This document shows positions 25,580-35,251 of a stretch of DNA of 52,569 nt, one piece after another. Origin of the DNA: Candidatus Mediterraneibacter surreyensis (lineage in GTDB: Bacteria > Bacillota > Clostridia > Lachnospirales > Lachnospiraceae); NCBI GenBank assembly GCA_019118885.1, contig DWYB01000055.1, positions 1-52,569 on the forward strand. The letters run 5' to 3'. Numbering within the stretch: the first letter of the stretch is position 1; every line of letters starts with the position of its first letter. The notes under the pieces are model-generated. The model was not told the origin of the DNA. It saw nothing but the letters and a program-made list of their open reading frames with translations, and did not search any database. Made by a program: the position numbers and the translations under genes.

Positions 25580-26310
25580 ACTCTGCCTCCATCTATTTTT
25601 CGAAAATTCTGCTTTTTTTCCGCATTCACAAGCCTCCTGAACTCTATCAGTTCAGGAATCTGTGCGAAACGCTTAGGCTCGCTCAGCATGCGATACAGCC
25701 ACTCCAGTCCTGCTCTCTGGACCAGATCAGGCGCTCTTCTGACAGATCCGCTACAAACGTCGAGAGCTCCGCCAATACCCATCAGTATATTGACTCCGGT
25801 CAGTATGCCGTACTCCATGATCCATCTTTCCTGCAGCGGAGTTCCCTTTGCCACAAAAAGTACATTTGCCCCGGATTTTCTGATCTTCTCCAGCACATCT
25901 TCATCATCATATCCATTACAATATCCTGCTATCTGGATATCCGGATACTTTTCACGCAAATGTTTTTGTGCAGCACAGTTATTTTCTTCCGATGCCCCGT
26001 AGAAAAAAATCCTGGCGCCAAGCCTTGCCGAATTTCTGCATATATCCTCCATCAGATCGATCCCTGTGATCCTCTCTACTGAAGCGCCGGCAGCTTTTAC
26101 TACTGAAGCGCCGTCTGCAAGAAATACATCAAATCCCATAATCAGCTTTTTCATTTCAGGCTCATGAACCGTTCTTACGATTTTCCTTGCGTTGACCGCA
26201 ACAAGTGAAATCTGACGTCTGCATCTAATCGTCTCCCCGATCAGATCCAGAAGATCTTTTTTCTTTATAACAGAAAGCGGTACACCTAAAACAGTTGTAT
26301 ATCTCATCAT
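25555..26310 (-). CDS. WecG/TagA/CpsF-family glycosyltransferase
   Basis: A GT26-family enzyme of 251 residues that adds ManNAc or ManNAcA to a lipid-diphospho-GlcNAc acceptor at the inner face of the membrane. Family marks are NARKIVRTVHEPEM, FDVFLADGASVV, the GARIFFYGASEE strand-turn and FVAKGTPLQERWI, ending in LEWLYRMLSEPKRF. AGGAG lies 6 nt before the start. It is flanked by wecB and wecC, so both the donor sugar and its transfer are encoded together. No TagO/WecA initiating enzyme is in the window. Confidence 0.93.
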   Translation of the reverse strand: MMRYTTVLGVPLSVIKKKDLLDLIGETIRCRRQISLVAVNARKIVRTVHEPEMKKLIMGFDVFLADGASVVKAAGASVERITGIDLMEDICRNSARLGARIFFYGASEENNCAAQKHLREKYPDIQIAGYCNGYDDEDVLEKIRKSGANVLFVAKGTPLQERWIMEYGILTGVNILMGIGGALDVCSGSVRRAPDLVQRAGLEWLYRMLSEPKRFAQIPELIEFRRLVNAEKKQNFRKIDGGRVWKAKKLQ

Positions 26311-26322
26311 TCTCAGCTCCTT

Positions 26323-27456
26323 TTATGCCGGGATATCTATGCCTATCTCCCTGTTCTGAAAATATCTCAGGATCGCATTTATGATCCTTTTGCTGGCATT
26401 GCCATCCCCATACGGGTTTTCAGCCGTGCTCATACGTTCATATTCCTCTTTATCATCCAGAAGACGGCTTACTTCTTTTACGATCCGTTCTGTGGAAGTG
26501 CCGACAAGTTTCAATGTGCCCGCCTCAACTCCTTCTGGGCGTTCCGTCGTCTCCCTCACTACGAGGACCGGTTTTCCCAGACTCGGGCCTTCTTCCTGAA
26601 TTCCTCCACTGTCTGTCAATACAAGATAGGATTTCTTAATAAGATTATGGAAATCTGTCACTTCCAGAGGTTCTATGAGACGCACTTTCCCATTCCCATC
26701 AAATATTTCATGAGCCATTCCTCGAACTGCCGGATTCATATGACAGGGATAGATTACTCTTACATCCGGATACTTTTCCGTTATTTTATTAACTGCCGTA
26801 AATATCCTTCTCAGAGGTTCTCCCTGATTTTCTCTTCTGTGTGCAGTAAGAAGCATGATCCTGCTGTCTCCCGCCCATTGAAGTACCGGACTGTCATATT
26901 CTTCTTTCACAGTTGTTTTTAAAGCATCGATCGCCGTATTTCCTGTGACAAATATTTTTTCAGGATCTTTATTTTCCTGCAGGAGATTCTTCAGGCTAGA
27001 CATAGTAGGTGTAAAATGCAACTCCGCTATATTACTGACCATCTGTCTGTTCGCTTCTTCAGGGTACGGCGAATAAAGATTGTGCGTTCTCAATCCTGCT
27101 TCCACATGTCCGATTGGTATTTTATGATAAAACGCTGCCAGCGCTGATGCGAAAGTCGTTGTCGTATCACCATGAACAAGTATCATATCCGGGTTTTCTT
27201 TATTTAAGACCGGATCAAGCCCCTGCAATATTGTTCCGGTTATCGAATTCAATGTCTGACCTTTTTTCATGATATTCAAATCATAATCAGGACGGATATG
27301 AAACGTATCGAGAACTGAATCAAGCATTTCTCTATGCTGTGCAGTGACGCATATAATACTCTCGATCTCATTTTTATAGTGTTCCATTTCTTTTATTATT
27401 GGAGCCATTTTTATAGCTTCCGGGCGAGTGCCGAAAATGCTCATAATTTTTATCAT
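26323..27456 (-). CDS. wecB: UDP-N-acetylglucosamine 2-epimerase (non-hydrolysing)
   Basis: Interconverts UDP-GlcNAc and UDP-ManNAc in the cytoplasm. The 377 residues match the family. Motifs are SIFGTRPEAIKMAPIIKE at the start, VHGDTTTTFASALAAFY, GHVEAGLRT, LLTAHRRENQG and LTDSGGIQEEGPSLGKP. It is the first gene of the seven-gene polysaccharide operon, preceded by AGGAAGG. The nearest -10-like box is TATAAT on the minus strand (27493-27498) with no clear -35. The usual chain is epimerase, dehydrogenase, then transferase, all present here. Confidence 0.97.
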   Translation of the reverse strand: MIKIMSIFGTRPEAIKMAPIIKEMEHYKNEIESIICVTAQHREMLDSVLDTFHIRPDYDLNIMKKGQTLNSITGTILQGLDPVLNKENPDMILVHGDTTTTFASALAAFYHKIPIGHVEAGLRTHNLYSPYPEEANRQMVSNIAELHFTPTMSSLKNLLQENKDPEKIFVTGNTAIDALKTTVKEEYDSPVLQWAGDSRIMLLTAHRRENQGEPLRRIFTAVNKITEKYPDVRVIYPCHMNPAVRGMAHEIFDGNGKVRLIEPLEVTDFHNLIKKSYLVLTDSGGIQEEGPSLGKPVLVVRETTERPEGVEAGTLKLVGTSTERIVKEVSRLLDDKEEYERMSTAENPYGDGNASKRIINAILRYFQNREIGIDIPA

Positions 27457-27560
27457 GCCTTCACCTTCCTGCTTCTATCATTTCCACATACAATTATAGA
27501 TATACAGGAAAAATTGCATCGAATTCAGTTTAGGCTTGTGTTAAATAAATGTAAATGTAC

Positions 27561-27603
27561 AAAAAAAATACAGAAAAGCATTTTATGCCTTTCTGCATTT
27601 TTT
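27561..27603. terminator. Terminator of glyA, probably bidirectional
   Basis: Fourteen paired positions (27568-27581 with 27585-27598, two G-T) close a 3-nt loop. On the minus strand the stem is followed by a run of eight T, directly downstream of the glyA stop. The plus side also ends in T residues. It separates glyA from the polysaccharide operon. Confidence 0.93.
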
Positions 27604-27619
27604 AAATCTTTTGATATTT

Positions 27620-28855
27620 CTAACAAAGCGGATATTTCTCGGTCAGTTCTGCCGCCATTTTTCTTCCGGCTTCTACATTGTCTTCGCTCTCAATAACCAT
27701 AGCGATGATCTCAGCGATCTTGTCCATATCCTCTTCTTTCATGCCGCGGGTCGTCACCGCAGGAGTACCAAGCCTCACGCCGCTTGTGACAAACGGAGAA
27801 CGAGGATCATTAGGGATCGTGTTCTTATTGCAGGTGATGTGAGCGTCGTCCAGGCGCTTCTCCAGTTCTTTTCCGCTTACATTCTTCTCTGTCAGATCGA
27901 CCAGCATCAGGTGATTGTCCGTATCTCCGGATACGATCTTCACACCGCGCTTTTTAAGTCCTTCACAGAGCGCCTTTGCATTCTTTAATATCTGCTGTTG
28001 ATACTCCTTGAACTCCGGCTGAAGTGCTTCTTTGAAGCACACTGCCTTAGCAGCGATCACATGCATGAGCGGACCTCCCTGGATTCCCGGAAATACTGCT
28101 TTATTGAAGTTGAACTTCTCGTTCATCTCATTGCTGGAGAGAATCATACCGCCACGGGGGCCTCTCAGCGTTTTGTGTGTCGTAGTAGTCGTTACATGTG
28201 CGTACGGAATCGGGCTCGGATGAAGTCCTGCTGCTACGAGACCTGCAATATGAGCCATATCCACCATCAGATATGCTCCAACTTCGTCCGCGATTTCCCG
28301 AAATCTTTTGAAATCTATTGTACGTGCATAAGCACTGGCGCCGGCAACGATCATTTTAGGTTTGCACTCTTTTGCAATCTCCAGCACTTTATCATAATCA
28401 ATCACGCCTTCGTCATTGACGCCATAAGGTACGACGTTGAAATATTTTCCTGACATATTAACCGGTGAGCCGTGAGTCAGATGCCCGCCGTGGTCCAGAT
28501 TCATGCCCATGTAAGTATCTCCGGGTTGAAGAATTGCAAAAAATACCGCCATATTTGCCTGCGCCCCGGAATGAGGCTGCACATTGGCATACTCACATCC
28601 AAAAAGCTCTTTTGCGCGTTCTCTTGCCAGTTCTTCGACCACATCAACACACTGGCATCCACCATAATATCTCTTCCCCGGATATCCTTCTGCGTATTTA
28701 TTGGTCAGAGGGCTCCCCATCGCCGCCATCACGGCCTTGCTCACCCAGTTTTCCGATGCGATCAGCTCAATGTGAGAATTCTGTCTCTCCATCTCCGCCT
28801 TAATCGCATCCCCAATTTCCGGATCCGTTGTCATGATCTCATCAAAGTCGTACAT
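27620..28855 (-). CDS. glyA: Serine hydroxymethyltransferase
   Basis: PLP enzyme converting serine and tetrahydrofolate to glycine and methylene-THF, the main source of one-carbon units, feeding for example the purine pathway of purL. The 411 residues match the family. Seen are the N-terminal [41 protein letters not shown], and the PLP lysine in [19 protein letters not shown] lies 8 nt before the ATG. It is a single-gene unit with its own promoter and terminator. Confidence 0.98.
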   Translation of the reverse strand: MYDFDEIMTTDPEIGDAIKAEMERQNSHIELIASENWVSKAVMAAMGSPLTNKYAEGYPGKRYYGGCQCVDVVEELARERAKELFGCEYANVQPHSGAQANMAVFFAILQPGDTYMGMNLDHGGHLTHGSPVNMSGKYFNVVPYGVNDEGVIDYDKVLEIAKECKPKMIVAGASAYARTIDFKRFREIADEVGAYLMVDMAHIAGLVAAGLHPSPIPYAHVTTTTTHKTLRGPRGGMILSSNEMNEKFNFNKAVFPGIQGGPLMHVIAAKAVCFKEALQPEFKEYQQQILKNAKALCEGLKKRGVKIVSGDTDNHLMLVDLTEKNVSGKELEKRLDDAHITCNKNTIPNDPRSPFVTSGVRLGTPAVTTRGMKEEDMDKIAEIIAMVIESEDNVEAGRKMAAELTEKYPLC

Positions 28856-28907
28856 TTACATATCCTCCATTAATCTTTTTGCGTTGTTACATTAACACAT
28901 TAAAGTC

Positions 28908-28936
28908 ATTATAGCACAGCGGACGCTTTGCGTCCA
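28908..28936 (-). promoter_or_regulatory. Promoter of glyA with overlapping inverted repeat
   Basis: Minus-strand TATAAT (28908-28913), a 17-nt spacer and TGGACG (28931-28936). The palindrome GGACGC-TTT-GCGTCC (28921-28935) covers the -35 and half the spacer, so it could be an operator. It could instead be the 3' hairpin of polC, although no U-run follows it. Confidence 0.6.
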
Positions 28937-28980
28937 TCTAATAATTATGAGGAAAACCGGCTGGCGCATCGTTGTTTCCA

Positions 28981-31900
28981 CTATGCAAAGTCAAACAGCG
29001 ACAGCTGATTGCTCTCAGGCAGATCTCCGAACAAACCAAGCTCATGCATCAGATCGATAACAGTCTTGCTCACTTTCGTCCTCTGGCGGAAATCATCCAG
29101 CGACAAATAAGGGCCGTCTTTGCCAGCCTCTTCCACTGCTTCAGCCGCCTTGTCACCCATACCCTCGATGCTGGCAAAGGACGGCATAAGTTTACCGTCA
29201 ACAATCTGGAACATCTTTGCCTTTGCTTTATAAAGATCAATAGGAACGAACTCGAAACCGCGGGCATACATCTCCTGCACGATCTTCATATCTTTCATAA
29301 CATCCTGCTCTTTCTTGCTGAGTGTATCACTCCGCTTTTTGTAGTCCTGCATATAATAATTCAGCTTGTCTTTCCCCTGACACATAATCTCATACGAAAA
29401 TGCGTCTGCACGGATACTGAAATATGCTGCATAATACGCCAGCGGATAGTTGATCTTACAGTAAGCGATACGATATGCCATCATAACGTATGCCGCTGCA
29501 TGGGCTTTCGGGAACATATAACTGATCTTCTTACACGACCAGATATACCAGTCCGGCACGCCCTGGGCTGTCATGGCCTCTTCCCACTCCGGTTTCAGGC
29601 CTTTTCCTTTACGCACACTCTCCATGATCGTAAATGCCAGAGCACTCTCTACCCCTTTATTGATCAGATAGATCATGATATCGTCTCGGGTACATATCGC
29701 TGTCGAAATCGTAGCTTTTCCGGACTTTACCAGTTCCTGAGCATTTCCCAGCCACACATTGGTTCCGTGAGACAGACCGGAGATACGTATCAGATCAGAG
29801 AGCGTCTGGGGTTTTGTATCTTCTACCATCTGTATAACAAAATCCGTTCCGAACTCAGGGATCCCCAGACAGCCGAGCTTGCATCCGTCAATATCCTCCG
29901 GCTTAATTCCCAGTACGTCAGTTCCATGAAACAACTCGATCACTTCCTTGTCGTCCAGCGGAATATCTGTTGCGACAAAAGGATGTTCCTCATTATATTC
30001 ATTGTCCATAGCATCAGAAGTAATGTAATCCTCAAGCGTACGAATCATAGTCGGATCATCATGTCCGAGGATATCGAGTTTCAGCAGGTTATGATCAATG
30101 GAATGGTAATCAAAATGTGTAGTGATAATACCGCACTCCATATCATTCGCCGGATGCTGTACCGGGGTAAACTCATTGATATCATGTCCGTGCGGAAGAA
30201 CAACAATACCTCCCGGATGCTGTCCTGTACTTCGCCGTATCCCGGTACATCCTACCGTGATCCGTTCAATCTCGCACCGGCGCTTTCTCTGCTCCCGCTC
30301 TTCATAATAATTTTTTACAAAACCGTAGGCTGTCTTATCCGCAAGCGTTCCAATCGTTCCGGCTTTAAAAGTATGTCCTTCGCCAAAGAGAACTTCTGTA
30401 TACTTATGAGCTTTTGCCTGATAGTCACCGGAGAAGTTCAGGTCGATATCCGGCTCCTTGTCTCCCTTAAAACCGAGGAATGTTTCAAAAGGAATGTCAA
30501 ATCCCGCTTTTACAAGAGGCTCACCGCACACCGGACAGTTTTTATCCGGCATGTCGAATCCGCATCCTCCTGCAAATGCTCTGACTTCCTCTGATTCAAA
30601 ATCACTGTAATGGCACTTTTTACAATAATAGTGCGGGCTGAGAGGATTAACCTCTGTTATTCCGGACATGGTTGCTACGAAAGAGGATCCGACGGAACCA
30701 CGGGATCCTACCAGATATCCGTCCGCATTTGATTTCCAAACCAGTTTCTGGGCAATGATATACATAACGGCATATCCGTTGGATATGATAGAATTCAGCT
30801 CTTTTTCCAGACGTTCGGACACCTGAATTGGGAGTTTCTCTCCGTACATCTCATGGGCTTTTCTATAGCATATATCTCTCAGTTCCTGATCAGAGTTTTC
30901 TATTACCGGCGGACATTTATTAGGATTTACCGGGGAAATCTTTTCAATCATACCGGCGATCTTCACCGGATTCTCCACAACGATTTCCCGGGCCTTGGTA
31001 GCGCCCAGATACTCAAACTCCTCCAGCATCTCTTCCGTGGTCCGCAGATACAGCGGAGCCTGATCATCCGCGTCGTCAAACCCTTTTCCCGCCATAATGA
31101 TCCTGCGGTAGACTTCATCATCCGGATCTAGGAAATGTACGTCGCAGGTAGCGACGACAGGCTTACCGAATTTTTCGCCAAGCTGAACGATCTCCCTGTT
31201 GATATTTTTCAGATCTTCATCTGAATTCACATCCGGCGTACGGTCGCTTGCGATCATAAACCGGTTATTGCCAAGAGGCTGTATCTCATAATAGTCATAA
31301 AAGTCCGCCAGCTTTGCGATCTGCTGAGCGGAACGTTTCTCCAGGACCGCCTGATACAACTCGCCCGCCTCGCAGGCGCTTCCAATCAGCAGGCCCTCCC
31401 TGTACTCATTGAGCAGACTCTTCGGTATCCTTGGGCGTCTCGCATAATAGGTAAGATGGGAAGCCGTGATCAGCTGGTATAAATTGTATCTGCCTATATC
31501 GTTCTTTGCCAGTATGATAATATGATGCGTCGGCATCTTACGGATTGCATTGACATTGCGGTCTCCGTAATGATTGACTTCTTTTAACGTGGAAATATTG
31601 TCTTTCTTGAGCATCTCAACAAACTTTACGAAAATCTCAGCAGTCGCACCCGCATCGTCCACAGCACGGTGATGATTTTCAAGTGAAATATTCAATGCTT
31701 TAGCCACCACATTCAGCTTATATTTTGACAGGGTGGGCAGAAGCACACGGGCCAAAGCCACCGTATCCAGATAGACAAAATGGTCGTTCAGTCCCAGATT
31801 TCTGCAGTTTTGCTCAATAAATCCAACGTCAAATCCGGCATTGTGCGCCACAAGAACGCCGTCGCCAACGAATTCCAGAAACTGTGGAAGGATTACGTCA

Positions 31901-33540
31901 ATAGCCGGAGATTCCATAACCATCTCATCGGTAATGCTTGTCAGATTCGTGATCTCAAACGGAATCGGCCTCTTCGGATTTACAAATGTGCTGAAACGAT
32001 CCACGATTTTGCCGTTCACAACTTTTACCGCACCGATCTCTATGATCCGGTCACGGATCGAACTAAATCCGGTAGTCTCTATATCGAATACGATATATGT
32101 ATCATCCAGCGTCTGGTCTCCCGCATTCACTGCAATATCCGTCAGATCGTCCACCACATATCCTTCCACACCATAGATCACTTTAAAAGGATCATCCTTG
32201 TCCAGAGTCTCGATATAATGGTTTGCATCAGGGAATGCCTGCGCTACTCCATGATCCGTAATGGCGATCGCGGGATGCCCCCAGTCATGGGCGCGCTTTA
32301 CGATATCCTTCACCTCCGACACGCCGTCCATATCGCTCATCTTTGTATGGCAATGGAGTTCCACACGCTTGATCGGACTCAAGTCCTCTCTTGAAACTGT
32401 AAAGTCCCCGATCTTCTTTATCCCGGTAACCGAACCGATAGTCAGTTCCCCGTCAAATTTGTCAATAGTGGTAACTCCCTTTATCTTTACAAAAGCGCCT
32501 TTCTTTAATTCTCCCAGCAGCTCCGGAAGCTGATCATTGCGGGTAAACATCTTTATGGTAATCGTATCGGTAAAATCCGTCACTGCAAACATAATGATCG
32601 TTTTCTCATTTCTGATCTCCCGCGTATCAAAATTGATGATCTTGCCGTGAATCGTAATCTCGCCCATCTCCGTCACTACCTGATCCAAAGTGATAGGTTC
32701 ATCATCAAAGTTTCTTCCATAGATCAGATTAGGATCATCTCCCTGCTTGACAGGGCGGTAGAAATCTTTCTTTTTGAATTCGCCTTTTCTTCCTGATCTT
32801 CTGCCGAATGTAACTCCGGAAGATGATTTTCCCGACGTCTTCTTTTCCGCTGCCTCTCTGCCGGAAGACTTATCTTTTCCTTTTTCATCATGCCCTGAGG
32901 TATCCGCTTCACTGTTTCCTACAGTTGCAGGTTCTCCTTTTTGTCTGGCGCGGCGTTCAAAGATAGCATTGATCTCCTGCTGTACCCTCTGCTCGTCATA
33001 TTCTCTGGTTCCGGATCCGTCCGGTTCCCTATATGTCACGCGTATGTCTGCCTGTATATGAAAACGGTGGTCAAACAATTGTTTCAAATGCGTCAGGATC
33101 TCCTCTTTTCGCCCCTCGGATACGATCGTATCCAGAAGTTCCAGACATACGACATTTCCTTCATCGTAATGGATCTGTGCCTGCGCAAACATATTGGCTG
33201 CAAGTATACTGCTTTCTTTTAGTTCCAGGATAATACTTTCCCGGTACTCGTTTATAAGTGTTTCCGGAGTATATTGTCCGGAAAGAGCATACTCTTCTTC
33301 AATGCGGACATCCACCGCTACCTTTCCGAACAACTGGTCTTTGATCCTCCGCTCCATCTGATAGATCTGCTTTTTTTGAATCAGATGCCGGCTGTAAATA
33401 TGTACATGAAGAAAATCACGCCGTGAATTCGTCGTGATCTTCTTAACTTCCACATCTGCAAAAAGAATCTGAATGTCATCCTCTACTTTCAACGTAGGGA
33501 ATACATAAAAAAATGTTTTTTCATTTCTGACCTGTTCCAA
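28981..33540 (-). CDS. polC: DNA polymerase III alpha subunit, PolC type
   Basis: The replicative polymerase of low-GC Gram-positives, about 1519 residues, somewhat longer than Bacillus PolC (about 1437). Domains in order: N-terminal domain, a hydrophilic Lys/Ser/Gly-rich linker at about 200-262 that explains the extra length, an OB fold, the PHP domain (VELHCHTKMSDMDGVSE) split by the proofreading exonuclease (VFDIETTGFSS, AHNAGFDVGF, HHRAVDDAGAT), a zinc finger (CKKC...CPVC), and the polymerase core with PDIDLNFSGDYQ. The C-terminus is QLSLFDFA, the sliding-clamp-binding tail. AGGAG overlaps the GTG at 33549, so the TTG at 33540, 8 nt from the signal, is the better start; this choice is moderately sure. 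Confidence 0.97.
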   Translation of the reverse strand: MEQVRNEKTFFYVFPTLKVEDDIQILFADVEVKKITTNSRRDFLHVHIYSRHLIQKKQIYQMERRIKDQLFGKVAVDVRIEEEYALSGQYTPETLINEYRESIILELKESSILAANMFAQAQIHYDEGNVVCLELLDTIVSEGRKEEILTHLKQLFDHRFHIQADIRVTYREPDGSGTREYDEQRVQQEINAIFERRARQKGEPATVGNSEADTSGHDEKGKDKSSGREAAEKKTSGKSSSGVTFGRRSGRKGEFKKKDFYRPVKQGDDPNLIYGRNFDDEPITLDQVVTEMGEITIHGKIINFDTREIRNEKTIIMFAVTDFTDTITIKMFTRNDQLPELLGELKKGAFVKIKGVTTIDKFDGELTIGSVTGIKKIGDFTVSREDLSPIKRVELHCHTKMSDMDGVSEVKDIVKRAHDWGHPAIAITDHGVAQAFPDANHYIETLDKDDPFKVIYGVEGYVVDDLTDIAVNAGDQTLDDTYIVFDIETTGFSSIRDRIIEIGAVKVVNGKIVDRFSTFVNPKRPIPFEITNLTSITDEMVMESPAIDVILPQFLEFVGDGVLVAHNAGFDVGFIEQNCRNLGLNDHFVYLDTVALARVLLPTLSKYKLNVVAKALNISLENHHRAVDDAGATAEIFVKFVEMLKKDNISTLKEVNHYGDRNVNAIRKMPTHHIIILAKNDIGRYNLYQLITASHLTYYARRPRIPKSLLNEYREGLLIGSACEAGELYQAVLEKRSAQQIAKLADFYDYYEIQPLGNNRFMIASDRTPDVNSDEDLKNINREIVQLGEKFGKPVVATCDVHFLDPDDEVYRRIIMAGKGFDDADDQAPLYLRTTEEMLEEFEYLGATKAREIVVENPVKIAGMIEKISPVNPNKCPPVIENSDQELRDICYRKAHEMYGEKLPIQVSERLEKELNSIISNGYAVMYIIAQKLVWKSNADGYLVGSRGSVGSSFVATMSGITEVNPLSPHYYCKKCHYSDFESEEVRAFAGGCGFDMPDKNCPVCGEPLVKAGFDIPFETFLGFKGDKEPDIDLNFSGDYQAKAHKYTEVLFGEGHTFKAGTIGTLADKTAYGFVKNYYEEREQRKRRCEIERITVGCTGIRRSTGQHPGGIVVLPHGHDINEFTPVQHPANDMECGIITTHFDYHSIDHNLLKLDILGHDDPTMIRTLEDYITSDAMDNEYNEEHPFVATDIPLDDKEVIELFHGTDVLGIKPEDIDGCKLGCLGIPEFGTDFVIQMVEDTKPQTLSDLIRISGLSHGTNVWLGNAQELVKSGKATISTAICTRDDIMIYLINKGVESALAFTIMESVRKGKGLKPEWEEAMTAQGVPDWYIWSCKKISYMFPKAHAAAYVMMAYRIAYCKINYPLAYYAAYFSIRADAFSYEIMCQGKDKLNYYMQDYKKRSDTLSKKEQDVMKDMKIVQEMYARGFEFVPIDLYKAKAKMFQIVDGKLMPSFASIEGMGDKAAEAVEEAGKDGPYLSLDDFRQRTKVSKTVIDLMHELGLFGDLPESNQLSLFDFA

Positions 33541-33600
33541 TTTCAACACTCCTGTATTTGTCCCAACAGGCTCCCGCCCGAATAATGTACAATTTTAAGA

Positions 33601-34656
33601 TCATGCGTTCCAGTTCAGAAGTTCCTGACGAAGAGTGTCCAGAAGGTCCTCTTCTTTTACCTTTTTAATGATCTCACCTTTTTTAATCAGGAGGCCTTCG
33701 CCGATACCGCCGGCGATGCCGATGTCTGCCTCTTTCGCCTCCCCCGGACCGTTTACTACGCACCCCATAACGGCCACCTTAATATCCAGAGGAATATCTG
33801 CTACCATTTTTTCTACCTGGTTGGCAAGTCCGATCAGATCGATCTTCGTCCTGCCGCATGTCGGACAGGATACAACTTCAATGCCGCCCTTTCTCAGTCC
33901 AAGTGTTTTCAGGATAAGCTTTGCCGTACGTATTTCCTCTGACGGGTCTCCGGTCAGCGAAACACGGATCGTATTTCCTATTCCTTCATAAAGAATAATT
34001 CCAAGTCCCACAGACGATTTCACGTTGCCTGAGTATACCGTTCCCGACTCTGTTATTCCGACGTGAAGAGGATAAGGACATTCTTTCGCGATCAGCTCGT
34101 GGGCTTTCACACACATAAGCACATCAGAAGACTTAATACTTACGACAAGATTATCATATCCCATATTCTCTATCATATGAACTTTGTCCAGAGCGCTCTC
34201 AACTATTCCTTCAGCGGTAACCCCGCCATACTTTTCGAGCAGATGTTTCTCTAAAGATCCGCTGTTTACACCCACGCGGATTGGTATATCATACTCCTTC
34301 GCCTTATCAACAACCGCTTTTACCCTGTCTTCTGAACCGATATTTCCGGGATTAATACGAATCTTGTCGGCTCCATTTTCTATAGCTGCTATTGCAAGGC
34401 GGTAATCAAAATGGATATCCGCCACAAGCGGAATATGAATCTGCTTTTTAATCTCTTTCAGGGCTTCCGCCGCTTCCATCGTAGGTACGGCACAACGGAT
34501 GATTTCACATCCCGCCGCTTCCAGTTTGAGGATCTGTGCGACTGTGGCGTTCACATCCTCCGTCTTTGTATTCGTCATAGACTGTATTGCAACCGGATTA
34601 CTCCCGCCGATCTTAACACCGCCGATATTGATCTCTTTTGTCTGCTCCCGTAACAT
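33601..34656 (-). CDS. ispG: 4-hydroxy-3-methylbut-2-enyl-diphosphate synthase
   Basis: 4Fe-4S enzyme of the MEP isoprenoid pathway, making HMBPP from ME-cPP; its product line also yields the undecaprenyl carrier needed by the polysaccharide operon. At 351 residues it shows the bacterial start VKIGGSNPVAIQSMTNTKT, GCEIIRCAVPT, ADIHFDYRLA and the cluster cysteines in VVSCPTCGRTKIDL and GCVVNGPGEAKEADIG. GGGAG lies 6 nt before the ATG. It precedes polC by 60 nt, a common Firmicutes gene order. Confidence 0.98.
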   Translation of the reverse strand: MLREQTKEINIGGVKIGGSNPVAIQSMTNTKTEDVNATVAQILKLEAAGCEIIRCAVPTMEAAEALKEIKKQIHIPLVADIHFDYRLAIAAIENGADKIRINPGNIGSEDRVKAVVDKAKEYDIPIRVGVNSGSLEKHLLEKYGGVTAEGIVESALDKVHMIENMGYDNLVVSIKSSDVLMCVKAHELIAKECPYPLHVGITESGTVYSGNVKSSVGLGIILYEGIGNTIRVSLTGDPSEEIRTAKLILKTLGLRKGGIEVVSCPTCGRTKIDLIGLANQVEKMVADIPLDIKVAVMGCVVNGPGEAKEADIGIAGGIGEGLLIKKGEIIKKVKEEDLLDTLRQELLNWNA

Positions 34657-34698
34657 AATCTTCTCCCTAATTCTGTTGATTTTTTCTTATAAGATTTA

Positions 34699-34734
34699 CA
34701 ACAGGAGAGTTCCAAAGACGGAACTCTCCTGTTG
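34699..34734. other. Perfect 15-bp hairpin between a small membrane-protein gene and ispG
   Basis: The arms at 34699-34713 and 34720-34734 pair at all 15 positions around a 6-nt loop (AAAGAC). The stem begins 4 nt after the upstream gene's stop and ends about 43 nt before the ispG start. No U-run follows on the minus strand, so it is not a canonical terminator and may be an RNase site, mRNA stabiliser or attenuating element. Confidence 0.75.
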
Positions 34735-34738
34735 AATA

Positions 34739-35140
34739 TCACTTACGAACAAAGACAAGCTGATCACCGTATTCACGTTCAGTCAGTGTCAGTGTATCCT
34801 GTTCTATATTATAGCTGTATGTTCCTGACAGCGTATCTTCTGCATACACATCGTTTTCCATCCGTACAGTGAGGACTTTTGTTTTAGTATCCACATCATA
34901 TTCCGCCGTAAATGTCTCATCTGTGTCATCTGATTCTGACAATGTCAGTGAAAGCTCTCCATTATCACGGATAACAAGGACATTCCCGGAATCTTCATCC
35001 ACCCATGTTCCTTCCAGAGGATTCCCTGTGAACAGTTTCACAATAAAAAACACGAGTATAATTATAATAAGAACAGAGGACACAGTCAGGATCGTGCGCC
35101 AGATCGTACTTCTCTTTTCTTCATTATTTTCATAAATCAT
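34739..35140 (-). CDS. Small membrane-anchored protein, DUF5640-like
   Basis: 133 residues with a short basic N-terminus, one membrane helix at about 19-38 (TVSSVLIIIILVFFIVKL), and an outside domain of about 95 residues that starts NPLEGTWVDEDSGNVL. The GTW plus repeated beta-strand pattern is typical of small lipocalin-like DUF5640 domains of unknown function. The ATG at 35140 has AAAGGGG 7 nt upstream; 14 further in-frame codons lie upstream, partly inside the promoter. It has a perfect consensus promoter, so it is probably well expressed. It heads the ispG-polC run. Confidence 0.8.
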   Translation of the reverse strand: MIYENNEEKRSTIWRTILTVSSVLIIIILVFFIVKLFTGNPLEGTWVDEDSGNVLVIRDNGELSLTLSESDDTDETFTAEYDVDTKTKVLTVRMENDVYAEDTLSGTYSYNIEQDTLTLTEREYGDQLVFVRK

Positions 35141-35167
35141 AAATTCACCCCTTTTAGTTCTGTTTTC

Positions 35168-35196
35168 ATTATAAAGAATCAAACCGGGGCTGTCAA
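35168..35196 (-). promoter_or_regulatory. Perfect-consensus sigma-A promoter
   Basis: Minus-strand TTGACA (35191-35196), exactly 17 nt, then TATAAT (35168-35173). The predicted leader is about 20 nt. It drives the DUF5640-like gene and, by read-through of the 15-bp hairpin, possibly ispG and polC. Confidence 0.9.
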
Positions 35197-35251
35197 CGTC
35201 GGGACACTCAGCGATAAAATGTTTACTCTCCTCTTTTAAATTTCTTTAATA

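Noticed and set aside
28972-30594. Plus-strand open frame of 540 codons opposite polC
   Set aside because: It is antisense to the conserved polymerase core; the translation has no domain pattern and an unnatural Cys/His/Arg/Ile content.
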